A DNA stretch of 64,000 nucleotides from DYRB01 sp963709645. GTDB lineage: Bacteria; Pseudomonadota; Gammaproteobacteria; Chromatiales; Chromatiaceae. Location: positions 124,001-188,000 of the forward strand of contig CAVPXP010000048.1 in the NCBI GenBank assembly GCA_963709645.1, in the 5' to 3' direction. The translations under genes were made by a program, and so were the position numbers. Of this stretch, positions 37,801 through 46,780 are shown one piece after another; position 1 is the stretch's first letter; the number at the start of each line of letters is the position of its first letter. Under the pieces are notes generated by a model. It saw only the letters and a program-made list of their open reading frames with translations, was not told the origin of the DNA and made no database searches.

Positions 37801-40800
37801 CGCTCGGCTCAGCGATGACCCCTGGCTCGTGCATGTGGTAGGCAGGATCGCCGAAGCCGCTGCGACACGGGTACCTGCGGCCTGTGGCCCCCTCCCGACG
37901 ACGGTGCCGGACGCATCCAGCGACCTCCACTACAGGCGGGCTGGGGCAGTCGGTCTGGACTACGGTCCGTCCTTTCGCTCCGTGGATGCGGTCTGGGTCG
38001 CCGGGGACATCGCCACAGCATCACTGGTCACGCCGGACGAAGTCCTGGCTGAGCTGGGGGATGCGCGCTTGCACCCCGCCTATCTCGACGGCGCTTTCCA
38101 GCTATTGGCGGACCTCTTGGCTGGACGCGGAGGGGACAGGCCGACACCTGCGTTTATCCCCATTCGCGTGGAGCGGCTGCGCCTTTTCCAGACCGGGGCC
38201 CGGGTGGGCCAGGTGCAGGCGACGCTCCGTCGCGGTGGCAGGCGCTCGGTGCTCGTCGATTTCGCCCTGTACGACGGAGCCGGGGAGGCGGTGGCCGCGG
38301 TGGAGAGGGTGCGCTTTCGCGCTGTGCAGCTCAAACGCCCCGCTATTGAGCCTATGCGCCAGATTGAGATGACTGCGATTCCGCGCCCGCGTCCGGGGGA
38401 CACCCGACGCTCGGTCGCGGCATCGGTGGACAAGTTGGCCGCCCTAGCCGCCGAGCGACTGCATGAACCAGCGCGCGTCGTCTCCCGCGGCGAGTATCTC
38501 GGCGAGGTAGAGCCGCTGCTGGACGCGATGTGCGCGAGCTTCGCGCTGCAGGCGCTACGCCACCTCGATCCTCATGGGGCCTGGATCGATCCGACCCAGT
38601 TGCTGAATTCCGGTACCGTGACGCCCGCCTGTGAGCCCCTGCTGCGCAATTTGCTGCGGATGATGGCCGACGACGACATCCTGGAAGAGGCTGGAGGGCG
38701 CTGGCTATGGCGCGACGAATCGGTCTTGCCCGATGCGCGCGACATCTGGATCAGCTTGATGGGGGACTATCCAGACTACGCCGGACTGGTCGGGCTTGCC
38801 GGGAGGTCTGGGCTCAGGCTGCCAGATATCCTTAGCGGCCGGATGGACCCTAAAGAGATTGTCGACCCCAAAGCCGATGTGGCGGCAATTGGGCCTTTCG
38901 GATCAGAGACGGGTTTCGCCCACCGCATCGCGGCGGTTGTCGCCGACATCATTGCAGACATCGGGGCCCGACTGGTTCAGGGACGCCGACCCCGCGTCCT
39001 CGAGATGATCGGCGAAGCCGGGGGGGCCACGTGCCTCCTCGCGCTGGTGGATGCGGTTCCTTGCGACCTCGTCGTAGCCGCCCCCAATGAGGAGCGGCGT
39101 GCGGATTTGGCGAGCCTCCTGCGCCATAAGCCCTCGATTCTCACCTGCGTCCTAGACCCAGTCGACCCCGGTGCGAGCCTGGGGCCCCTGGGGGGGCGGT
39201 TCGACTTGGTCGTGCTGAGCGGCGGGCTCGGTATCCGCGACCCAGCCGCATTGCTCAGTCAGGTGCGACCGCTCATCGCGCAGAATGGTGCGCTCATGAC
39301 GGTTGAGCAGTACCCGACCCGAGTCCACAATCTGTGCTTCGGACTGCATGCCGGCTGGTGGTCCATGGGCAAGCACCAGTCGCCGCTCCCTAGGTTGCGC
39401 ACGCCAGAGGCCTGGCAGGGTCTACTGGCCCGTCAGGGTTTTGCCGATACTGCGATCGTCCCCGATGTGCCGGATGCCACGGGCGCCCAATACCTGATGT
39501 TTGCCCAGGCGAGCGACGATGCGCAACCCGTTGAGGCGACCCTGCTTGGAAACGGCGGCGCGGGTCTGTGGTATCTCATGGTCGATACCACGCCCTACGC
39601 CGCGGCTCTGGCCCAGCAGCTTGCGGATTGCCTAGGCGCTCGGGGGCAGCGGGTCCTGTGCATCGCCCAAGGATCGGCCTACAAGGCGCCAGCAGAGGTT
39701 GGGGCCGAGGTGACGCTCGGCGACGGCGGGGATTGGTCGCGTCTGGTTGACGATCTGCGCACAGGCGGGGAAGAGCCCAGCGCCATCGTCAACCTCGTGG
39801 GGCTCGACCCAGGTTACGCTACTGGCGATGCGGCGCAATTTCTGGAGCGGCAAGAACAACGTGTCTCGGCCCTTCTCGCCTCGCTGCGAGGCTGTGCTGC
39901 GGCGGGGGTGAGACCGCGCTATTACCTTGTCACGGCCCACGCCGGGGTCGGCCTGCTGCCCGCGGCTATGCGCCAGGCGCTTGGTTCTGCCCGTTGCGTT
40001 GGGGATGCCCCGATTTGGGCCTTGGCGCGAGTGGCAATGAACGAATTCCCCGAGCTGCAAGTGCGGTGGGTCGACCTTGCGGAGGTACGCACGCCGAAGG
40101 AATCGGCCCAGGTCTTGGCGGCTGAGCTGTTGGAGCCTGATGGTGAGGACGAGGTCATCCTGCTGTCCAACGGCCGTTTTGTGCCGCGTGCCAGGGTCCT
40201 CGGCCCAGAGCATCGCTGTGGCACCCGCCCTCCGGCGCCGGAACGACGAATCTACCTCGATTTCGCCGCGCCGGGACCGCTTAAGAACTTGGCTTGGTGC
40301 AGTGACGAACTCCCAGTTCCGGACGATGGCGAGGTCGAGATCGCCGTCCGGGCGGTGGGCCTGAATTTTCGGGATGTCATGTATGCCATGGGCCTACTCC
40401 CCGACGAGGCGCTGGAAAGCGGTTTCTCCGGGCAGACACTTGGCATGGAGCTGTCCGGGGTGGTAACTGCCGTCGGTCCTGGTGTGGCAGAGACCTGCGT
40501 CGGCGATGAAGTCATCGCCTTTGCGCCGGCCGCCTTCGCCAGCCGGGTGGTGACCAGGGCCACGGCCGTGGTCCCGAAGCCCAAGGGGTGGTCCTTCGCG
40601 GCGGCTGCTACCATTCCGACGGCCTTTTTCACGGCCTATTACGCGATCAAGGAGCTGGCCCAGTTGGGCGAGGGTGAGCGCATCCTCATCCACGGTGCCG
40701 CCGGGGGCGTTGGCATCGCCGCAATCCAGATCGCCAAGCAGTTGGGGGCTGAGATCTTCGCGACCGCAGGTACCCCGGAAAAGCGGGACATCGTTCGTAT

Positions 40801-42535
40801 GCTCGGTGCCGACCATGTCTTGGATTCACGCTCGCTGGCCTTTGCCGACGACATCCTGGACACGACCGGCGGGACCGGTGTCGACGTGGTCCTCAACTCC
40901 CTGGCCGGGGAAGGTATCAACCGAAATCTGCGCGTGCTGCGACCCTTCGGGCGCTTTCTGGAGCTGGGTAAACGCGACTTCTTCGAGAACACGCACATTG
41001 GCTTGCGGCCCTTCCGCAACAACATCGCCTACTTCGGCATCGACGCCGATCAATTGATGGTGGAGCGGCCGGCACTGGCGCGCCGCGTCTTTCTCGATCT
41101 CATGTCGCTGTTCGGCCGCAAGCTGCTCAAGCCGTTGCCCTACCGCGCCTTCGATGCGAGCGAGGTCGTGGATGCTTTTCGCTACATGCAGCACTCGCGG
41201 CAGATCGGAAAAGTGGTCGTGACCTTCCCGGAGGGTTTTGCACCGGTCTCGGCATTGGCGAGGGAGTACCCAGCGTTGCGGCTGCGCGACGATGCCACCT
41301 ATCTGGTGACCGGCGGGCTTTCGGGTTTCGGACTGCGCACCGCGCAGTGGCTTGCCGACAAGGGCGCACGTTCTTTGGTGCTCTTGAGCCGACGCGGAGA
41401 GGAAGGGGAGGACGTCCCCCATGCGACCCTGGCGGAGCTGCGGGCCGCTGGCGTCCAGGTCTGGGCCCCTGTCTGCGATGTGACCGACCGGGTCGCCTTG
41501 GCCGATGTCTTGGCGAAGCTCGGGGCGGATCTCCCCCCGCTGTGTGGCATCGTCCATGCCGCGATGGTCATCGACGATGCCTTGCTGCGGAACCTCACGC
41601 GGCCGCAGTTGCATCGGGTCCTGGCCCCAAAGGTCCTCGGCGCTCTGCACCTGGATGCGCTCACGGAGGGTGTGCCCCTCGATTTCTTTGTCCTCTATTC
41701 CTCGGCCACAACTCTCTTCGGCAGCCCAGGGCAGGGTAACTATGTGGCAGCCAACATGACCCTGGAAGGGTTGGCGGCGGACCGCCGGGTTCGGGGGGAG
41801 CCGGCCACCTGTATCAGCTGGGGGCCGATCGAGGATGTCGGCTACTTGGCCCGGAACGTCGAGGTGAAGGACGCCCTGGTCGCGCGTCTGGGGGGCCAGC
41901 CCCTGCGGGCGGACGAAGCACTGGCGATCCTTGAGGAGGTGCTGGTCTGTGGGGCCTCCAATCTCGCGGTTCTCGATTTGGCTTGGGGTGCGATGGAACG
42001 GTACTTGCCCTCCGCAGGCGCTCCGAAATTCTCCGAGCTCGCAGCCCTCGGTTGGGACGCAGCCCCGGGGGCGGACGGTGGGGACGACCTGCGCCGCCGG
42101 CTCGATGGCCTGGATCTCGGAGATCTACAGGCGGCGGTCATCGACATCCTCAGACAAGAACTGAGCGAGATCCTTCGGTTGGCGCCGGACAAGCTGGATA
42201 TCGGCCGTTCAGTCTACGACATGGGCATGGATTCCCTGATGGGTGCCGAGCTGATCACTGCGCTCGATGCTCGCTTGGGAATTACCCTGCCGCTGATGGC
42301 CCTGAGCGAAGGGCCCACCATTGCCCGCCTGGCCGAGCGCATCGTCCATCAGTTGCGGCCCGCGTCGTTGACCGGGGCCCAGGAGTCCGTGTCGACGGAG
42401 CACGTCCGGCAGGTGCAGCAAGTTGCCATGCAGCACGGTCACGACTTGGACCCGGCCATGGCCGAGGCCGTGTCCGCGAGCCTTAGCGCCCGCACCGCCA
42501 CGGCCGCGGTATCCGTTACCCGGGGTAAAGACTGA
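34802..42535 (+). CDS. highly reducing type I polyketide synthase (KS-AT-DH-psiMT-ER-KR-ACP)
   Basis: A single-module PKS of about 2577 residues (numbering from ATG 34802). KS 13-440 has the triad Cys182 (DTACSSS), His317 (EAHGTGT) and His357 (NVGHLEVASG). AT about 540-860 has Ser631 (GHSVGE) and YAFHSPAM, which predicts malonyl-CoA. DH about 900-1180 has His933 (HAVGDAVVFP) and Asp1096 (DGAFQ). A methyltransferase-like domain follows (about 1230-1575) whose SAM loop is altered (LEMIGEAGG). A structural KR half precedes ER about 1815-2140 (HGAAGGVGIAAIQIA). KR about 2160-2390 has TGGLSGFG and Tyr2314. ACP has Ser2478 (MDSLM). There is no thioesterase, so release must be done by another protein. 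The stop shares a base with the next ATG. The start is uncertain: no clear ribosome site, and a TTG a few codons later is possible. Confidence 0.93.
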   Translation: MMPRALLTASSEHLAIVGCAFRFPGANSRDALWQALIGGRDLVTSVDPTRWAQDAVLHPRKSEPGTSYTFAAGSLGDIAGFDAEFFGISPREAVQMDPQQRILLELAWEACEDAGVPPSHLQASRCGVFVGVSATDYAYRLADDLGAIDATTMTGNTASIAANRLSYFFDLRGPSMAVDTACSSSLVAFHQACRSILSGESTAALAGGIGLHLHPFGFLGFSKASMLSRRGRCTPFDAEGDGYVRSEGGALVLIKRLDDAIAAGDRVLAVVLGSAVNTDGRKKGLTVPSHLAQEDLLRDVYRRCGIAPDQIDYIEAHGTGTAVGDPIETRALGDALGRNRSAGRPLLIGSVKSNVGHLEVASGMAGLVKALLCLEHRQIPPTINVGTPNPNIDFDAWNLRAVTDPTPLDAGRRLVVGVNSFGFGGANAHVVVASPESLPRGIQAVPAGETTAPLLLSARGAPALAALASALATHLRGRPEVDLYDVAAALAFGRDTLTDRLAVFAGGREATAEALTRFAYGETPAGLVTGRLLPRAQGPVFVFAGNGSQWVGMGQALLEENASFRAAVEAVDALFAPLGGFSLVAALQEPASADCLAATEVAQPLLFAVQVGLTRLFADRGIAPLAVVGHSVGEVAAAWACGALTLAQAVTVIYERSTHQASTRASGQMTAVAIGETEARALLEGLGITAQICVAGINSARSITVAGRENALAHFEAALSARSIWFRRLALDYAFHSPAMDPIRDALIEALADLSPCESAVPFYSTVSGSLLSGSALNADYWWRNVRQPVRFHEAVKGLVEAGFNAFIEIGPSPVLRAYLNETIKDAAEDGLVLPTLSRDAADPAQIDRVFHQLLLSGIAFDWGRLFPRRGRFVDLPHYPWQRERYWRATTSEGYGLIDRRKEHPILGYRLKEDLFHWENHLDTSLYPLLADHAVGDAVVFPAAGFVEMALAAATLWRPDQASDIEGLEIAAPLLLEIDCSKTLRFQIDARDGSFNIRSRARLSDDPWLVHVVGRIAEAAATRVPAACGPLPTTVPDASSDLHYRRAGAVGLDYGPSFRSVDAVWVAGDIATASLVTPDEVLAELGDARLHPAYLDGAFQLLADLLAGRGGDRPTPAFIPIRVERLRLFQTGARVGQVQATLRRGGRRSVLVDFALYDGAGEAVAAVERVRFRAVQLKRPAIEPMRQIEMTAIPRPRPGDTRRSVAASVDKLAALAAERLHEPARVVSRGEYLGEVEPLLDAMCASFALQALRHLDPHGAWIDPTQLLNSGTVTPACEPLLRNLLRMMADDDILEEAGGRWLWRDESVLPDARDIWISLMGDYPDYAGLVGLAGRSGLRLPDILSGRMDPKEIVDPKADVAAIGPFGSETGFAHRIAAVVADIIADIGARLVQGRRPRVLEMIGEAGGATCLLALVDAVPCDLVVAAPNEERRADLASLLRHKPSILTCVLDPVDPGASLGPLGGRFDLVVLSGGLGIRDPAALLSQVRPLIAQNGALMTVEQYPTRVHNLCFGLHAGWWSMGKHQSPLPRLRTPEAWQGLLARQGFADTAIVPDVPDATGAQYLMFAQASDDAQPVEATLLGNGGAGLWYLMVDTTPYAAALAQQLADCLGARGQRVLCIAQGSAYKAPAEVGAEVTLGDGGDWSRLVDDLRTGGEEPSAIVNLVGLDPGYATGDAAQFLERQEQRVSALLASLRGCAAAGVRPRYYLVTAHAGVGLLPAAMRQALGSARCVGDAPIWALARVAMNEFPELQVRWVDLAEVRTPKESAQVLAAELLEPDGEDEVILLSNGRFVPRARVLGPEHRCGTRPPAPERRIYLDFAAPGPLKNLAWCSDELPVPDDGEVEIAVRAVGLNFRDVMYAMGLLPDEALESGFSGQTLGMELSGVVTAVGPGVAETCVGDEVIAFAPAAFASRVVTRATAVVPKPKGWSFAAAATIPTAFFTAYYAIKELAQLGEGERILIHGAAGGVGIAAIQIAKQLGAEIFATAGTPEKRDIVRMLGADHVLDSRSLAFADDILDTTGGTGVDVVLNSLAGEGINRNLRVLRPFGRFLELGKRDFFENTHIGLRPFRNNIAYFGIDADQLMVERPALARRVFLDLMSLFGRKLLKPLPYRAFDASEVVDAFRYMQHSRQIGKVVVTFPEGFAPVSALAREYPALRLRDDATYLVTGGLSGFGLRTAQWLADKGARSLVLLSRRGEEGEDVPHATLAELRAAGVQVWAPVCDVTDRVALADVLAKLGADLPPLCGIVHAAMVIDDALLRNLTRPQLHRVLAPKVLGALHLDALTEGVPLDFFVLYSSATTLFGSPGQGNYVAANMTLEGLAADRRVRGEPATCISWGPIEDVGYLARNVEVKDALVARLGGQPLRADEALAILEEVLVCGASNLAVLDLAWGAMERYLPSAGAPKFSELAALGWDAAPGADGGDDLRRRLDGLDLGDLQAAVIDILRQELSEILRLAPDKLDIGRSVYDMGMDSLMGAELITALDARLGITLPLMALSEGPTIARLAERIVHQLRPASLTGAQESVSTEHVRQVQQVAMQHGHDLDPAMAEAVSASLSARTATAAVSVTRGKD

Positions 42536-43905
42536 TGTCTTGGTCGCGCAAAGGGTTGCAGGGTATCGCTGGCCCGATCAAAGACCGCTTGATCCAGCAG
42601 GCGCTGGAGCGGCGGGCTCGACGTGCCGAGCGTGACCTGCAAGATGCCTGGGACCCTGAGGGCGTGCGACCGGATCTCGGGCCGGACGCTGTGTCCATCC
42701 CCGATGAGTGGTGCCGCTTCGACCAGCACCCGGCCTACCGACAATTGCGCATCGTCAGCGCGGGTGCTGCGGAGCTCGGCATCCCCAATCCCTATTTCCG
42801 TCCTCATGATGGGGTGGCTGGGAATACCACCTTGATTGGCGGACGCCCCTTCGTCAATTACTCCAGCTACAACTACTTGGGCCTCTCAGGGCATCCACAG
42901 GTCAGTGCCGCGGCCAAACAGGCCATCGACGACTATGGAACCTCAGTCTCCGCCAGCCGCCTGGTTTCCGGCGAGCGGCCTATCCACCGGGCCCTCGAGC
43001 AGGAACTGGCGCGGGTGCACGGGGTCGAGGATTGCGTCGTCTTTGTTAGTGGCCATGCGACCAACGTCACGTCCATCGCCGCCCTGTGCGGCCCCGGCGA
43101 TCTGGTGCTGCACGACGCTCTGATTCACAACAGTGCGCTCCAGGGGATCGCGCTGTCCGGGGCGAAGCGCATGGCGTTTCCGCACAACGATTGGGCGGGT
43201 CTGGATCTCATCCTGAGCGAGACTCGACGCCGATTCCAGCGCGTGCTGATCATCCTGGAAGGGATCTACGGCATGGACGGCGATTTTCCGGACCTCCCGA
43301 AATTCGTTGATGTCAAGCGCCGACACGGGGCCATGCTGATGGTGGACGAGGCCCATTCCTTCGGTGTCATGGGGACGCGAGGCCTTGGTATCGCCGAGCA
43401 TTTCGGCCTGGATGGGCGCGACGTCGACATCTGGATGGGCACGCTCAGCAAGGCGTTGGCGAGTTGCGGCGGCTATATCGCTGGCGACCGGGCGCTTGTC
43501 GAGCTCCTCAAATGTACCGCGGCCGGGTTTGTCTACAGTGTCGGCCTGGCGCCGCCGCTGGCGGCCGCGGCGCTGGCATCCCTCGCCATCCTCCAGGCAG
43601 AGCCGGAGCGCGTCGTCCGACTGCACCAGCGGGCGAAGCTCTTCTTTGACCTCGCTTGCGAGAGCGGGGTGGACACTGGACTGAGTCAGGGCCTCTCCAT
43701 CGTGCCTGCCATTACCGGAAGCTCGATCAAGGCGGGGCGCCTTTCGGAGGCTTTGTTCCAGCGGGGAATCAACGTGCAGCCTATCCTCCACCCAGCGGTC
43801 ACTGAGCGCGCCGCCCGGCTCCGGTTTTTCCTGAGTTGTGAACACACGAGCGATCAGATAGAGGGCACGGTTGCGGCCTTGGCCGACGGTTTGCGTCGGC
43901 TTTGA
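42535..43905 (+). CDS. alpha-oxoamine synthase (PLP-dependent, SPT/AONS family)
   Basis: A 456-residue fold-type I PLP enzyme. The family joins an acyl thioester to an amino acid with loss of CO2, giving an alpha-amino ketone. Visible features are NYSSYNYLGLSGHP, SASRLVSGERPIHRALEQEL, HDALIHNS, DEAHSFGVMGTRG (the Asp that pairs with the PLP ring) and the Schiff-base Lys306 in TLSKALASCGG. An N-terminal extension of about 100 residues precedes the core, as in serine palmitoyltransferase-like members. Its ATG overlaps the PKS stop (TGATG), so it is translationally coupled and very probably offloads the polyketide from the ACP. The amino acid used cannot be read from sequence. Confidence 0.92.
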   Translation: MSWSRKGLQGIAGPIKDRLIQQALERRARRAERDLQDAWDPEGVRPDLGPDAVSIPDEWCRFDQHPAYRQLRIVSAGAAELGIPNPYFRPHDGVAGNTTLIGGRPFVNYSSYNYLGLSGHPQVSAAAKQAIDDYGTSVSASRLVSGERPIHRALEQELARVHGVEDCVVFVSGHATNVTSIAALCGPGDLVLHDALIHNSALQGIALSGAKRMAFPHNDWAGLDLILSETRRRFQRVLIILEGIYGMDGDFPDLPKFVDVKRRHGAMLMVDEAHSFGVMGTRGLGIAEHFGLDGRDVDIWMGTLSKALASCGGYIAGDRALVELLKCTAAGFVYSVGLAPPLAAAALASLAILQAEPERVVRLHQRAKLFFDLACESGVDTGLSQGLSIVPAITGSSIKAGRLSEALFQRGINVQPILHPAVTERAARLRFFLSCEHTSDQIEGTVAALADGLRRL

Positions 43906-44756
43906 GCACCCCCGCGCGCCGACCCCTTCGCGTCCTGTTCTGTGGCTGCGAGGGGCTCTTTTCGACTCTGGTCCTGCGTCAGCTCCTGGCCGGTCGAGAC
44001 ATCGCTGTGGTCGGCGTTGTCCTTTCGACCCGGCTACTGAAGCCCGGCTACGGGTTTTTGCGCGGGGCATGGCACCACATTCGCCAGAGCGGCCTGGCCT
44101 ACGCGCTCTACCTGTGGGTTGCGACGACCTGGACCGAGGCCATGCCTCGCTGCTCGTTACGCCGCCTTGTCCGCCGCCACACCATCCCGATTTTGGCAAC
44201 CCGCAATCTCAATGACGCGACGGGTCTGGCCTTCGTTGCGGCTGCGCGACCGGACGTGCTGATCTCCGCTTTTTTCAACCAGCACATCGGCGAGGACCTG
44301 CTTCGGCTGCCCAGCGTCGCTGGTGTCAACGTCCACCCATCCCTGCTACCCGCATTCAGGGGGGTCGATCCGGTCTTCTTTGCACGGCTGCGCGGTGCGC
44401 CGCAATTGGGGGTCACGGTACACCACCTCGATCGGGATCTGGACGCGGGCAGGATTCTGGTCCAGCAGCCCCTGGTGGTCCCCGTAGCTGAGAGCGTGCT
44501 GCGGACGACCGCTCGGCTCTTCGCCCTGGGTGCCCACCTCCTAACGGCCGAGCTCACTCCGTCCCTGACGCGTCAATCGGGAGCTCCGCAGCGCGGGTCC
44601 GGCGGCTATGACAGTTGGCCGACCGCGTCCCAGGTGATTGAGGTGCGCAGGCGCGGCATTGCAATGTTTCGGTTAAGCGATCTTACTTGGGCATGGCGGC
44701 TGGGGGCGGACGATGGTGCAGCCGGTGTCGGGGTTTCACAGGACAGCGATCATTGA
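43902..44756 (+). CDS. formyltransferase-family protein (Fmt/ArnA-like fold)
   Basis: A 284-residue protein with the formyl-THF transferase fold. The catalytic triad is complete: Asn143 and His145 in VNVHPSLLPAFRG, and Asp181 in DRDLDAGRIL. The N-terminal Rossmann half begins VLFCGCEGLFSTLVLRQLL. It is shorter than methionyl-tRNA formyltransferase and lacks the C-terminal tRNA-binding domain, so the substrate is likely a small amine. The start is a TTG that overlaps the alpha-oxoamine synthase stop (TTGA). By context it would N-formylate the amino ketone made by the two preceding enzymes; this is inference. Sugar amines are the other known substrates of such enzymes. Confidence 0.85.
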   Translation: MSTPARRPLRVLFCGCEGLFSTLVLRQLLAGRDIAVVGVVLSTRLLKPGYGFLRGAWHHIRQSGLAYALYLWVATTWTEAMPRCSLRRLVRRHTIPILATRNLNDATGLAFVAAARPDVLISAFFNQHIGEDLLRLPSVAGVNVHPSLLPAFRGVDPVFFARLRGAPQLGVTVHHLDRDLDAGRILVQQPLVVPVAESVLRTTARLFALGAHLLTAELTPSLTRQSGAPQRGSGGYDSWPTASQVIEVRRRGIAMFRLSDLTWAWRLGADDGAAGVGVSQDSDH

Positions 44757-44936
44757 TATCGCGAGGCAGGTCCTGCGCCTGGCTCGGTGCCGGTTCGACC
44801 CCACACGGCAGGGCTCGACGGCGGTGCACTCATCTGGCCGATGGTTTCGCCAAGGCGTGCGGCGCTATGCTATGAGTTCCAGCGCCCTGGCGTCGGAGCG
44901 CCAACCCCGACAGCCGCTGCCGCTCTATCTGGCCGT

Positions 44937-46217
44937 ATGAAACAACCGCCTGCGCTGTCCCCGCTCTACAGAACCTATCTGCGGCACCTATTGCACTTGA
45001 GGGTCGTCGCGCTGGTTGGCCAGGCGTTCGCCTATGCGATTGCCGCGGGCGATCTGCACTTCGCCCTGCCGGTCCTGCCGCTATCGGTGCTTGGCGTCTC
45101 GGTGCTCCTGTACACCCTGTACGCGCTGCATTGGCTTCCGAAACGCTCTGGTGTTGGTGAGAAGGCCATCCTCGCTGAGGCGGCTATCGATTTGGTCAGC
45201 CTGACCGCCGCGTTGTATTTGACCGGAGGCTCCAGCAATCCGTTGGTTTCGCTTCTGCTGCTCCCGGTGACGGTTGCCACCGCGACCCTGCGACCGACGC
45301 TGAGCTGGTCGGTGGCGGCCACAGCGGCCGGTTGCTACACGTTCCTGATGTTTCTGCACCGGCCCTTCGCCATGGACCACCACAGCGCTGGCGCATTCGA
45401 GCTGCACATCTGGGGGATGTGGTACGGGTTCTTGCTCAGCGCACTCCTGGTCGCCCTGTTCGTGGCCCGCATCGGTATGACGCTGCGCCAGCATGATGAC
45501 GCCCTTGCCAAGGCGCGCGAGGAGACCTTGCGAAACGAGCAGTGGCTTGCGGTCGGCACGCTCGCCGCCGGCACAGCGCACGAGCTCGGCACGCCGCTAT
45601 CGACCATGGCCGTCATCTCGGCGGACCTGGCCGACGAATATCAGGACGAACCCGAGCTCGCAGATCGGCTGAAGGTGCTCAGATCCCAGGTCGAGCGCTG
45701 CAAGGGAATCCTCTCCCGGATGGCAATGGATGCCGGCGAGGTGCGTGCGGACGCAGGCCGGGTCATGGCCCTCGACGACTACCTGGCTGAGCTGCTGGAC
45801 GATTGGCGCCTGCTTCGCCCCGGGGTGCGGGTCAATGCCCGGTGGGAAGGCACGCGCCCGGCCCCTCAGATCGTCGCGGACCGTGGGCTGACCCAGGCCA
45901 TCCACAACATCCTAAACAACGCCGCAGACGCCTCGCCCGAGGCGGTGGAAGTCGAGGCCAGTTGGGACCCGCTGCGTCTGCGCATCGAGGTGCACGATCA
46001 TGGCGAGGGTCTGGCTGACGCCGTGCGTGATCGCATCGGTGAGCCGCTGGTGTCCGGTAAGTCGGAGCAGGGCGGCATGGGGCTCGGGTTGTACCTCGCC
46101 CGCACCCTGCTCGAACGCTTGGGCGGCGAGGTCGAGCTGAGTCCCCGCCAGCCCTCGGGTGTGCTGGCCCGCATCCGGCTCCCGCTCGCACCGCTGTGCG
46201 CCATGGGGCGGAAATGA
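44937..46217 (+). CDS. regB: redox-sensing histidine kinase RegB/PrrB
   Basis: A 426-residue membrane kinase. Six membrane spans fill residues 20-185 and include GGSSNPL (97-103), close to the GGxxNPF quinone-sensing heptad of RegB. The H-box is GTAHELGTPLSTM with His215. The redox-active cysteine of RegB is matched by Cys255 in VERCKGIL. ATP-binding motifs are NILNNAADASPEAV and GGMGLGLYLARTL. The RegB/RegA system controls photosynthesis, carbon fixation and respiration genes by redox state. ATG at 44937 fits the family start. It runs directly into regA. Confidence 0.93.
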   Translation: MKQPPALSPLYRTYLRHLLHLRVVALVGQAFAYAIAAGDLHFALPVLPLSVLGVSVLLYTLYALHWLPKRSGVGEKAILAEAAIDLVSLTAALYLTGGSSNPLVSLLLLPVTVATATLRPTLSWSVAATAAGCYTFLMFLHRPFAMDHHSAGAFELHIWGMWYGFLLSALLVALFVARIGMTLRQHDDALAKAREETLRNEQWLAVGTLAAGTAHELGTPLSTMAVISADLADEYQDEPELADRLKVLRSQVERCKGILSRMAMDAGEVRADAGRVMALDDYLAELLDDWRLLRPGVRVNARWEGTRPAPQIVADRGLTQAIHNILNNAADASPEAVEVEASWDPLRLRIEVHDHGEGLADAVRDRIGEPLVSGKSEQGGMGLGLYLARTLLERLGGEVELSPRQPSGVLARIRLPLAPLCAMGRK

Positions 46218-46754
46218 CCAATAGCCCGTCGCACCTTCTCCTGGTCGATGACGACCCGGTATTCTGCGATGTCTTACGCCGCTCGCTGGAGCGGCGTGGT
46301 ATGGCAGGTGGAAGTCGCCCACAACGTGGACGATGCTGATCGCCGGGCCGAGGCTCGGCCGCCGAGGTACGTTATCCTTGATCTGCGCATGCCCGGTGCT
46401 TCCGGTCTGGCCCTGATCGAGGGGCTGCGCGCAATCAACCCCGGGGTGCGGATCGTCATGCTTACGGGCTACGCGAGCATCGCTACCGCAGTGGAGGCGA
46501 TCAAGCTGGGCGCCATCCAGTACCTCACCAAGCCGACCGACGCGGCGCAGATCCTCGATGCGCTGCACCAGGACGGGGGTAATGCGGAGGTGGCGGTGGC
46601 CGAACAGCCGCTTTCGGTAAACCGGCTGGAATGGGAGCACATCCAGAAGGTGCTAGCCGACTGCGAGGGCAACATCTCGGCTGCGGCCCGCGCCTTGGGG
46701 ATGCACCGCCGCACCCTGCAGCGCAAGCTGGACAAGCGCCCCGCACGGCGCTGA
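46214..46754 (+). pseudogene. regA: response regulator RegA/PrrA, frameshifted
   Basis: Starts at ATG 46214, overlapping regB (ATGA), with the receiver N-terminus HLLLVDDDPVFCDVLRRSLE. After about 30 residues the frame breaks; the rest is in the next frame: QVEVAHNVDDAD, VILDLRMPGASGLALI with the phospho-Asp, and the RegA Fis-type HTH GNISAAARALGMHRRTLQRKL. One extra G at about 46303 (ATGGCAGG for ATGCAGG) explains it. The full protein would be about 179 residues, the normal RegA size. A sequence error is the likelier reading, since both halves are well conserved. Confidence 0.9.
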
Positions 46755-46763
46755 TGCAGGATC

Positions 46764-46780
46764 GGGGCGCGTCAGCGCCC
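46764..46780. terminator. hairpin between convergent regA and nosL-like genes
   Basis: GGGCGC/GCGCCC arms flank a GTCA loop; the stop codon of the minus-strand NosL gene lies in the loop. The position between two convergent genes suggests a bidirectional transcription stop, but no T-run is present. Confidence 0.45.
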
